Below are positions 8,212 through 14,802 of a DNA stretch of 20,963 nucleotides, one piece after another. How positions within the stretch are numbered: position 1 is the first letter of the stretch; each line of letters begins with the position of its first letter. The notes under the pieces are model-generated. The model saw nothing but the letters and a program-made list of their open reading frames with translations. It searched no databases and was not told the DNA's origin. Location of the stretch: IMG/VR virus record IMGVR_UViG_3300030107_001143, positions 1 through 20,963 of that record, one strand, 5' to 3'. Origin of the DNA: a virus. Both the position numbers and the translations under genes were made by a program.

Positions 8212-8436
8212 TCATCCCTCAGTATCAGATTCCCATTGAGCTTCTTCTTCAGCTTGTTTTTTCTTAACAGAAGCTCGGCTACCTGTATATCCTAAAGCAG
8301 CTAAGGTACTCATAATCATACCTAAAATTTGCCCAAGGCTACTTTCCATAGGAAATGCGCCAGAGGCCATTAAAATTCCTCCGAGCATGGCTCCTGAAGA
8401 TAACCAAAATTCTGTTGATTTATATCCTGGTTTCAT
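8212..8436 (-). CDS. Holin candidate, small two-helix membrane protein
   Basis: This 74-residue protein has two hydrophobic segments, about residues 10-28 (FWLSSGAMLGGILMASGAF) and 33-51 (SLGQILGMIMSTLAALGY), separated by a short turn, then a charged tail (KKKQAEEEAQWES). Two helices with both termini probably cytoplasmic and a charged C-terminus are typical of class II holins, which set the time of lysis by opening the inner membrane. An AGGA site precedes the ATG. It lies between the scaffold gene and the lipoprotein pair, supporting a lysis role. The lysozyme-like gene is far away at 14777-15376, so the lysis genes are split. Membrane topology is clear; holin activity is inferred. Confidence 0.65.
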   Translation of the reverse strand: MKPGYKSTEFWLSSGAMLGGILMASGAFPMESSLGQILGMIMSTLAALGYTGSRASVKKKQAEEEAQWESDTEG

Positions 8437-8448
8437 ACCAATCCTTTC

Positions 8449-9192
8449 TTAGAAAACATTAGAAACAGCTAACCGATTTTGAACGTCTTGTCGGTAAGCA
8501 GGGTCTTTCTCGTATCTTGGATCTCTCATATCTTTAGTAAGTTCTGCAAGAGATCTGTAAGCAGATGTTGAACTTTTTGATCCAGCATTGCCTTGTAATA
8601 ATGAAGGTGATTGGCCGTTAGTTTGACCGAATCTTGCATGAAGACCACGGACAGCCATCATAGCAGTATCCATATCACCACTTTCAACAGCATTGTTGTA
8701 GGCGTTTATTTCTGTTTCACTTAGGTTTTCTTCTGCCCAAGTCATCATACCTTTATAACTCTCTTCGCCACCAACTTCGTTATAAACTGTGGTCAATGAC
8801 TGTTGCGCCATTGCTTGCTGACCTTTGATATAAGCATCAACATATTCACGAGGAATTCCGCTTTCTGTAATTTCTTTAATGGACTCTTCGGAAAGATTCC
8901 CATTTTGAGTAAACTCGTTTGTATATTTTTCAGCATTTTCTCCGAAGAATTGGGGTGTAGTATTAGTTTGTTGAGTTTCTTGTATTTCATTGTTTGAAGA
9001 TCCAAGTTTTGATTCAAGTTCTCCGTAGGCTTTAGCGAGATCTTCAACATTTTTAAACTTCTCAGGTAGCCATTCGGGTCGTTGGTTTTCAACTTGTTCC
9101 GTTTGACTTTGCGCTTCGGTTTGCGGCTCAACACTTTCCTCCGTAGGGGCTTCTGGGCCAGTGACGTTAGGGGGGATATTTAATTTATCCAT
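8449..9192 (-). CDS. Capsid assembly scaffold protein, T7 gp9-like
   Basis: This 247-residue acidic protein is rich in Glu, Gln and Asn. It has a disordered N-terminus followed by 'RPEWLPEKFKNVEDLAKAY' near residues 38-56, the conserved stretch of T7-like scaffold proteins (P-E-W-L-P-E-K-F followed by L-A-K-A-Y). The C-terminus is rich in basic and polar residues, as needed to bind the inner capsid surface. T7 gp9 is about 307 residues. It directs procapsid assembly and leaves before DNA packaging. An AAGGAG site lies 7 bases before the ATG. It sits between portal and capsid genes as in T7, except that three small genes intervene before the capsid. Confidence 0.92.
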   Translation of the reverse strand: MDKLNIPPNVTGPEAPTEESVEPQTEAQSQTEQVENQRPEWLPEKFKNVEDLAKAYGELESKLGSSNNEIQETQQTNTTPQFFGENAEKYTNEFTQNGNLSEESIKEITESGIPREYVDAYIKGQQAMAQQSLTTVYNEVGGEESYKGMMTWAEENLSETEINAYNNAVESGDMDTAMMAVRGLHARFGQTNGQSPSLLQGNAGSKSSTSAYRSLAELTKDMRDPRYEKDPAYRQDVQNRLAVSNVF

Positions 9193-9203
9193 TTATACGC
9201 TCC

Positions 9204-10718
9204 TTATTGTTCTATGGCGGGTTGACTCGCTATATCTAGGGCTTGTGGCCCAAACTGCTGAATCAATGCCTGTTGTTGTTGCTCTTGAATTTCTTGAGCT
9301 ATTTGCTCTTCAGATTTAATTAAACCATTAATATCAATACCTAAAGCTGATGCACGTCTTTTTAGGTATTCGCGCACATTCACAAATTGATTAATAGAAT
9401 CTGGCCCTAATACTTGAGCCAATCCTTGTAAGTATAGATCGAGACGATCCAAATCATTGCCCCTACCTAAAGCCTCAATGCCAGTCACGATAGCAGGAGT
9501 TACGAATTTTTTAGGTAATTTCGGTAACTTCTTCTGTTCAGACATTCTACCCATTAATCTATTTACTAACGGTAATTGAAATTCTTGACTTAAAAGTGAA
9601 TAAATTCCCCCAAGAGATCTTTCTAATGATTGTGTTACTAACCTGATTTCTGCTGCTGTGACTCTATCCGCATCTCTAATTGTCGATTCAGTAAGCATGA
9701 ACGCATACGCCAACCTGTCTTGAAGTTGTTTGGCCGTACTAAGTGCAACTTGAAAATCAGCTTGTTTTTGAACTTGTAGAGTTGAAACATCTCCTGCATT
9801 CCCTTCCACAATAGCTCCATTATCGCTTTGAGCTAATGTTCTCGCTCTCGTTGTACCGTTTGGATTAACAAGAAACAGGACTTTTGCGGAAGCGGCTGTT
9901 CCTTCTACAATTGCTTGAGTTAATGCTTCAAGACTTTTTAGATCGCCTAAATATTGTTCTACAAAACTTCTACCATAATGTTCGCCTTCCACCCTATTCA
10001 TTCTTAGAATAATGTAAGGACTTTTATCTTTTGGAAACGTGCCTCGACTATTAGGAACTTCTTTTCCACCAATTTCTTGGTAAACTTCTACCATATTATT
10101 AGGTAAATAATGAATACAAGTGTACAGATCTATTGCTTTATGTAGAGATAAATTATCAGGATCTAGTGTTTGGATAATTTCTTCTGGAAGAGTTGAAGCA
10201 GCAACAGATTCTTTAGTGATGATTTTTCTAGGATTCCCCATAGGATCACGTTCAATTACAAATCTATTAAGATGAAATACTCTCATAGATCCTTCAGGGG
10301 GTAGATATAAAAGAACATTTCCTGTGACTATTAAGTGTTTAATAGCTTCAAAGGTAGATACACGCACAGAATTTGTTTCTATCTCACGCATGACACTACG
10401 TTCAATAGAACTAAGTGATTGTTCAATTTCAGCCTTAATTTCAGAAGCACCTTCAATTTCTTTTAACGCTTCATTATCTAGAACTAATCTAAAAAAAGGA
10501 GCATTAGGAGGTAATAAAGATAATAATAAAGCTGAAGCTAAATGATTAACTCCCCTAGCTCCTAAAGATTGGTAAGGACAATCAAATAATTTACTATCAG
10601 TCACCCCTTCATCAGGTAACAAAGTAGGGATAGTTAATCTAGCGCAGTCTCTACCTCGTTCGAGATAAGGAAGTCTGTCCGACTCTAATTGAGTGTATAA
10701 AGATTGTGCATTATTCAT
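9204..10718 (-). CDS. Portal (head-tail connector) protein, T7 gp8-like
   Basis: This 504-residue protein matches the T7 gp8 family: the N-terminal YLERGRDCARLTIPTLLP (about residues 18-35), the 'YQSLGARGVNHLASALLLSLLPP' region around 49-71 (cited in part), and 'DADRVTAAEIRLVTQSLER' near 352-370 (the family's R-x-T-A-x-E-I segment). T7 gp8 is 536 residues. It forms the dodecameric ring at the packaging vertex. The C-terminus is Gln-rich (EQQQQALIQQFGPQ). The ATG lies one base after the stop of the gp7.3-like gene and has only a weak ribosome site, so translation is probably coupled to that gene. Confidence 0.95.
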   Translation of the reverse strand: MNNAQSLYTQLESDRLPYLERGRDCARLTIPTLLPDEGVTDSKLFDCPYQSLGARGVNHLASALLLSLLPPNAPFFRLVLDNEALKEIEGASEIKAEIEQSLSSIERSVMREIETNSVRVSTFEAIKHLIVTGNVLLYLPPEGSMRVFHLNRFVIERDPMGNPRKIITKESVAASTLPEEIIQTLDPDNLSLHKAIDLYTCIHYLPNNMVEVYQEIGGKEVPNSRGTFPKDKSPYIILRMNRVEGEHYGRSFVEQYLGDLKSLEALTQAIVEGTAASAKVLFLVNPNGTTRARTLAQSDNGAIVEGNAGDVSTLQVQKQADFQVALSTAKQLQDRLAYAFMLTESTIRDADRVTAAEIRLVTQSLERSLGGIYSLLSQEFQLPLVNRLMGRMSEQKKLPKLPKKFVTPAIVTGIEALGRGNDLDRLDLYLQGLAQVLGPDSINQFVNVREYLKRRASALGIDINGLIKSEEQIAQEIQEQQQQALIQQFGPQALDIASQPAIEQ

Positions 10719-10719
10719 T

Positions 10720-10926
10720 TTAGTACATCACTTCAATACCTGGAGCATCCCCAGGAACTCTGTTAGGTTGATTGGGCCTTCTTATACGAAGTGCTGATGG
10801 CCCTCTTGATCGTTTTCGTCTACGTTCAGCATCAGATTCTTGAACTTTCTTTGCTGTCTCTGCTGGCTCTGGAGGCGTTAAAGCCATTGGAGCGGGTTTC
10901 GGCATTTTAGGCCCACCTATACACAT
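10720..10926 (-). CDS. Small virion-region protein, T7 gp7.3-like
   Basis: I choose ATG 10926 (MCIGGPKMPKPAP), giving 68 residues, because AGGTG lies about 6 bases upstream; a GTG three codons earlier (10935) is possible. The protein has a Pro/Ala-rich N-terminus and a basic 'ERRRKRSRGPSALRIRR' segment, and resembles the small 'MC-x-G-G' proteins found directly before the portal gene in T7-like marine phages. By position it corresponds to T7 gp7.3, a tail assembly or adsorption protein. Sequence similarity to gp7.3 itself is limited, so the role is inferred from position and the basic Arg/Ser-rich tail. Confidence 0.65.
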   Translation of the reverse strand: MCIGGPKMPKPAPMALTPPEPAETAKKVQESDAERRRKRSRGPSALRIRRPNQPNRVPGDAPGIEVMY

Positions 10927-10927
10927 G

Positions 10928-11116
10928 TTAAGCACCTAATCCTTTCTCAACACTAATGTTATATTTTTCCCATAAGAATCTTACAATAGCTCGTTGCCCA
11001 GAATAAAACCATATAACACGATCTTCAGTGTTTAAATCAGGGCATCTCTCAGGAAAACGATTCTCAAGTTCAGCCAATAACTCTCTCGGAATAACAGGAA
11101 ATGATTCTTCTGACAT
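10928..11116 (-). CDS. Hypothetical 62-residue protein
   Basis: I do not recognise this family. The gene is well supported: AAGGAG lies 7 bases before the ATG, and it sits tightly between the sigma-like gene and the gp7.3-like gene. The protein (MSEESFPVIPRELLAELENRF...) looks soluble and helical, with a single cysteine and a Trp/Tyr-rich middle (VIWFYSGQRAIVRFL, about residues 34-48). Small genes at this boundary between DNA metabolism and virion modules are common in T7-like phages and usually have no known function. Confidence 0.7.
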   Translation of the reverse strand: MSEESFPVIPRELLAELENRFPERCPDLNTEDRVIWFYSGQRAIVRFLWEKYNISVEKGLGA

Positions 11117-11133
11117 AAAAATTCTCCTTATAC

Positions 11134-11349
11134 TTATCTATTTAATTCATCCATTGTTTTAGTAGGGTGAGCTTCAAGCCATTCTTGCACCAATGGATCA
11201 CTTTCAAGTTGTTTTCTTAAACGTCTAATCATTCTTTTATTAAGATCACAACAGCCTTGGCTAGTGATTGATCTTTCTTTCCCTTCTTTACGTGAAATCT
11301 CATTAGCAATCTCACGCCAAGTCATAGGCTTAAAGGGAACAGGATTCAT
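11134..11349 (-). CDS. Small helix-turn-helix protein, sigma-region-4-like
   Basis: I choose ATG 11349 (MNPVPFKPMTWREIANEI), giving 71 residues. The frame is open to 11391, but that longer form has no ribosome site, while AGGGG lies about 10 bases before 11349 (a GTG at 11355 is an alternative). The sequence 'MTWREIANEI' near residues 9-18, followed by a polar turn and 'LNKRMIRRLRKQLESD', resembles the helix-turn-helix of sigma70 region 4 ('T-x-x-E-I-A...R-x-x-x-R-L-R'). No region 2 is present, so it cannot be a complete sigma factor. It could bind DNA or host RNA polymerase as a regulator. It overlaps the 3' end of the DUF1599-like gene by 20 bases. The fold assignment is tentative. Confidence 0.55.
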   Translation of the reverse strand: MNPVPFKPMTWREIANEISRKEGKERSITSQGCCDLNKRMIRRLRKQLESDPLVQEWLEAHPTKTMDELNR

Positions 11350-11698
11350 CGTCACAACACCCCTCACTTCCACAATTTTTTTGCTGAACATAAGCAGCTA
11401 GTAGACAGGAATAATTTATAATATCTAATATTGTATCTTCAAAATTTTCATTAGAAACTTTAAATTCACCAGTCTCAGAGAAGGTACTTAATCGACTCAT
11501 CTTATCAGTCATCCTCACTAAGAAACCTTTTTCAGTTGTAGTAATACCTAAAGCCTCACATCTTTCAAAATTAGCGAAAGGCTGCATACCGTGATCCCCT
11601 GCATAATCTGAGTTTTTCTTTGCAGACAGTGACCTAGCTTTGTCGCATAATTTTACATGAAATTTTAAATAATCATCTCTAGTCATTCTGGTTTCCAT
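11330..11698 (-). CDS. DUF1599/Nmad1-like protein with a cysteine-rich tail
   Basis: This 122-residue protein has 'KKNSDYAGD' (about 27-35), PFANFERCEALGI (40-52), 'KGFLVRMTDKMSRL' (57-70) and EDTILDIINYSCLL (87-100). The K-N-x-D-Y-x-G, D-K-x-x-R and D-I-x-N-Y arrangement fits the DUF1599 / nucleotide modification-associated domain 1 family, which I associate with all-alpha nucleotide-binding or nucleotide-handling proteins. The last 14 residues are unusual, with C109, C114, C115 and C120, and could bind a metal. AGGAG lies 8 bases before the ATG, and the gene overlaps the exonuclease stop by 16 bases. A role in nucleotide metabolism fits its place beside exonuclease and polymerase; the substrate is unknown. 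Confidence 0.65.
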   Translation of the reverse strand: METRMTRDDYLKFHVKLCDKARSLSAKKNSDYAGDHGMQPFANFERCEALGITTTEKGFLVRMTDKMSRLSTFSETGEFKVSNENFEDTILDIINYSCLLAAYVQQKNCGSEGCCDDESCSL

Positions 11699-12423
11699 AA
11701 TTTAATCTCCTGATTTTTAGGGTTGTATTCACCATTACGAAGTATTCTCGCCACCCTAGCTTGAACGAGCGCATCGTTTTCTGTTAATCCATTAATTTCA
11801 TAAGTCTCTTTAACTTTAGCCCATGAACATTCTTGATCTAAAATTTTAGCAGCAGTCTTTGGGCCAACCCCAGGACACCCTGAATACCCATCTGTCTGAT
11901 CCCCCATAAGAGATTGATAGAGATGGTAATAATCTGCTTGTTCTAAATTTATTTCAAATATACCGTCTTCATCTTTGTCAGGATTGTAATGTTTAGCTGG
12001 GATTGTTTTCATATCTTTATCAATAGAAACAATAAGAGGATCGCCTTTAATTTTTTTCATCCCAGTAGCTAAAAGACCTAACACATCATCGCCTTCAAGA
12101 TTGTCATATTCGACAACAGTATAAATAGTGCGAAGATAATCTTTTAAAGCTGGAAAAATAACTGGTTTTCTAGTCTTTTTTCTATTACCTTTATATGTAG
12201 GAAGAATATCTTTTCTAAAATTATTCTGCCCCGACAAAGTAATTATCATCTCGCATCCTTCAAGACGTTTATACAATCGAGAAAGAACTATATCTACTCT
12301 TTGTTTAGCTTCTTTAGCATCAGCATGTAAAGTCCAAAAATCATCACCCCAATTAATACTAATTTCTACGGCTGATGAGACTTGATAAAGAATTACATCA
12401 CCGTCAATTAATATTGTGTTCAT
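11683..12423 (-). CDS. 5'-3' exonuclease, T7 gp6-like (FEN superfamily)
   Basis: This 246-residue protein shows the metal-binding residues of the FEN/PIN nuclease fold: D7 and D9 (LIDGD), E110, D112 and D113 (NLEGDDVLG), D135 and D137 (SIDKD), and D175 and D178 (MGDQTDGYSG). The helix-three-turn-helix DNA-binding motif GCPGVGPKTA follows at 182-191. YKGNRKKTRKP at 77-87 fits the helical arch. T7 gp6 is 300 residues. It removes RNA primers, degrades host DNA and helps recombination and concatemer processing. The start overlaps the upstream 72-residue gene by 20 bases, and no separate strong ribosome site is visible, suggesting coupling. Confidence 0.93.
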   Translation of the reverse strand: MNTILIDGDVILYQVSSAVEISINWGDDFWTLHADAKEAKQRVDIVLSRLYKRLEGCEMIITLSGQNNFRKDILPTYKGNRKKTRKPVIFPALKDYLRTIYTVVEYDNLEGDDVLGLLATGMKKIKGDPLIVSIDKDMKTIPAKHYNPDKDEDGIFEINLEQADYYHLYQSLMGDQTDGYSGCPGVGPKTAAKILDQECSWAKVKETYEINGLTENDALVQARVARILRNGEYNPKNQEIKLWKPE

Positions 12424-12622
12424 GTATGTCGCCTCCTGCTTCGGCTGCTATACGCGCCATTTCACACAAACCTAAAATACCGTGGTAAGTTCCTTTAAAA
12501 GAAACAACGTAATCATCGACAGTCCCTGTCCTTTTTTGATTACCCACAAAAACAAAATCATCGTATCTTTTTTTTAATTCTAAAATTAATTGATCGGATG
12601 GAATAAAATCAAGATGGCCCAT
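12404..12622 (-). CDS. Hypothetical 72-residue protein
   Basis: No family is recognised. The protein begins MGHLDFIPSDQLILELKKRYDDFVFVG, looks soluble and mixed alpha/beta, and ends in an acidic, His-containing tail (GGDIHEHNIN). It overlaps the homing endonuclease stop by 14 bases and the exonuclease start by 20 bases. The ribosome site (AAAGAAAG) is weak and lies within the homing endonuclease gene, so before insertion of that gene its translation may have depended on the polymerase gene. Compact packing supports a real gene. Confidence 0.6.
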   Translation of the reverse strand: MGHLDFIPSDQLILELKKRYDDFVFVGNQKRTGTVDDYVVSFKGTYHGILGLCEMARIAAEAGGDIHEHNIN

Positions 12623-12986
12623 AATATACTTTCTTTAAAGATTGAAGTTTTCTATAAATCTTTTCATGTTGAGAACTTTTTACTGGGTATTTCTCCCAAT
12701 CCAATAAAGTAATAGCTTGATTACGTTTCTCTTTTAAAAACGGAAGAAGAACTTTAATAAACTGTAAGGCTTTTTTCCCATTAAAAACTGCGACATAACA
12801 AGGACGACCGCCTGTTTTACCTTTACTCCCTAAACAGCATTTAGTAACTTTTTGTAGATATTTAAGAGTAGGGTAATAACACCCTGTTATAGAAACTCTT
12901 GGTTTGAAATACACATTTCCATTTTTACTTGTAGCTTTAGTCAATTGTATACATCCTTCACCATCCATGATCCCAGCATAATACAC
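12609..12986 (-). CDS. LAGLIDADG homing endonuclease
   Basis: I place the start at GTG 12986, four bases after the polymerase stop codon, giving 125 residues; only a weak GAG ribosome site precedes it. The frame is open up to 13151 inside the polymerase gene, and an ATG at 13106 has a GGGGG-type site, so the start is uncertain. The motif VYYAGIMDGEGCIQL (residues 1-15) is a LAGLIDADG motif; the acidic residues in D-G-E-G would bind the catalytic metal. Later 'ALQFIKVLLPFLKEKRNQA' matches the C-terminal helical part of small free-standing members. Only one LAGLIDADG motif is seen, so it should act as a dimer. Such enzymes cut unoccupied alleles so that their gene is copied in. Confidence 0.82.
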   Translation of the reverse strand: MYYAGIMDGEGCIQLTKATSKNGNVYFKPRVSITGCYYPTLKYLQKVTKCCLGSKGKTGGRPCYVAVFNGKKALQFIKVLLPFLKEKRNQAITLLDWEKYPVKSSQHEKIYRKLQSLKKVYYGPS

Positions 12987-12990
12987 AATC

Positions 12991-14802
12991 TCAGTGTGTT
13001 TCAGCCCAATTTTTTCCAGATCGACTCTCCCCATCAAGGGGACATCTGAAAGAAAGCTCGTACCCAGCTCTTCGTATAGCGTCAACACTGAGTTCTCCAA
13101 CTTCATCTTCAATCCCCCTTTCCACTTCAAATTGTACTTCATCGTGTACATGAGCTACTTGTAAAATTTTGTCAGATAATTTATTTTCTTGAAATGCAAC
13201 GTGCATTAACTCAGTAGCTTTTTTCATAATAATTGCACCAGCAGATTGAAGAAGAAGATTCAATGCTGAATGCTGTGATCTCACTGGAAGGTATCTACCA
13301 TCAAGAGCTTTAATAACTTTATTTTCCTTAGCAGTTTTCTTAACAGCTTCTGTTAAATATTTTAAAGCAGGGACTTGTTTAAAAAATTTATTACGAATAG
13401 TCCTACCTTCTCTACGTCCACCATTAATTATTGATCCCAGCTTTTCATCGCCTCCACCATAAATCATGCAATAAATCATAACCTTGGCTTGCGCTCGATC
13501 AGATAAACCAGCCGCCTTTTGATTAGCTGTATGAATATCTCCTTCAAGAAGCTCCTTCACATACTTACCGTTATCCCAAGGAAACATATAATGAGCAAGG
13601 CATCGAAGCTCTAAACCAGAAGCATCTACCCCCACCATCACTTTTCCTTCAGGAACATTAAATAAAGATCGACATTCCTCCCCCCAGGGAGAGCCGACTG
13701 AAGGGACTTGAGCCATATTGCACCTTCGATGGGTACACCTTGATGAGATAGCTCCGTTTGTGTTGACCTCACCGTGGATTCTTCCGTTCTTTTCTAGTTT
13801 AAGCCATGCCTCATTCCCATCACTAAGCATTCCTAATCTTTTCTGAATGGTAAGGAACTTAACTAGATCTTGGGCTTCAGGATATTTAAGAGAAGATAGA
13901 GTAGCTTCATCAACTTTAGGTCTACCTTCTCCAGTAAATTCTTTAGGCTTCCATCCATACTTATTAATAAAAACATTCGCAATTTCCATACGACTTCCTG
14001 GGTTAAAAGGAATAATCTTTTTCTTTAACGGCCCAGGTTCTAAATATTTTCTAACTTCTTTAGGAGCTTCTGTTTTTGTGTCATAAATATCACGAGTGTT
14101 TATATCAAAATAATACTCAGGCTTTTTCATGTGAATAACAGTGGGAGGAAATTCTTTACGCATCTTTGTTTCAATATCTATTTTTTCTGCCACAAGTTTT
14201 GTATATAATTTTTTTGCCCCTTCAACATTAAACCCAATACCATTCCGTTCTTGCTGCCTTATTATGTTGGCAAAAGAATGTTCTAACATTACAACATCTG
14301 GATTTAAATTCTGATCTTCTAAAAGACTCCAAAGAGCAGCAGTCACTCGAACATCTTGTTTACAATATTCCCCCATTTCATCCGTATATTCATCCCATTG
14401 ATTTGATTCTGAAAAATCTCCTTTGAGTATTCCCATACGAACGCCCCAGGCTTTTAGACTATGGCGACCTACTAAAGAATTAGGAAACTCTTTGTTCCTA
14501 AAATCTTCAGTCTTAATATCAGGCCATGCAATTCTTGTCATTAACAATGTATCTCTTATACATCCAGTAGGTTTCCAGTCAGGATAAAAATGTTGAAGGC
14601 ATGGGATATCAAACGAATGTGCATTATGTCCTACTAAAATATCAGCTTTTCTCATGTGTTCTAAAGCCTCTTCTATAGGTAATAACTTAGCGTCTTCATC
14701 CCCCCTATCCATAACCGCTATACAATGAATAGTCTTTAATCCTTGTAAAGTAATAAAGTTATCTATCGCATTTGTTTCAATGTCGAATATTGTTATTTGC
14801 AT
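12991..14802 (-). CDS. DNA polymerase, family A, T7 gp5-like
   Basis: This 603-residue protein has a 3'-5' exonuclease domain with D7 and E9 (FDIETN), D65 (GHNAHSFDIP) and D150 (YCKQDVRVT), and a polymerase domain with motif A D393 (GVDASGLELR), motif B with R436, K440 and Y444 (RAQAKVMIYCMIYGGGDEK), and motif C H553-D554-E555. The C-terminus 'GKNWAETH' resembles T7 'GPNWAICH'. It is about 100 residues shorter than T7 gp5. The thumb segment holding the thioredoxin-binding loop is clearly reduced: only about 50 residues (215-267) precede the conserved FNPGSR. A perfect AAGGAGGT lies 5 bases before the ATG, inside the lysozyme-like gene, whose end it overlaps by 26 bases. Confidence 0.96.
   Translation of the reverse strand: MQITIFDIETNAIDNFITLQGLKTIHCIAVMDRGDEDAKLLPIEEALEHMRKADILVGHNAHSFDIPCLQHFYPDWKPTGCIRDTLLMTRIAWPDIKTEDFRNKEFPNSLVGRHSLKAWGVRMGILKGDFSESNQWDEYTDEMGEYCKQDVRVTAALWSLLEDQNLNPDVVMLEHSFANIIRQQERNGIGFNVEGAKKLYTKLVAEKIDIETKMRKEFPPTVIHMKKPEYYFDINTRDIYDTKTEAPKEVRKYLEPGPLKKKIIPFNPGSRMEIANVFINKYGWKPKEFTGEGRPKVDEATLSSLKYPEAQDLVKFLTIQKRLGMLSDGNEAWLKLEKNGRIHGEVNTNGAISSRCTHRRCNMAQVPSVGSPWGEECRSLFNVPEGKVMVGVDASGLELRCLAHYMFPWDNGKYVKELLEGDIHTANQKAAGLSDRAQAKVMIYCMIYGGGDEKLGSIINGGRREGRTIRNKFFKQVPALKYLTEAVKKTAKENKVIKALDGRYLPVRSQHSALNLLLQSAGAIIMKKATELMHVAFQENKLSDKILQVAHVHDEVQFEVERGIEDEVGELSVDAIRRAGYELSFRCPLDGESRSGKNWAETH

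Noticed and set aside
8793-9134. 113-codon frame inside the scaffold gene
   Set aside because: It is a shifted frame, very rich in Lys and Leu, without a ribosome site; the scaffold frame is clearly the real one.
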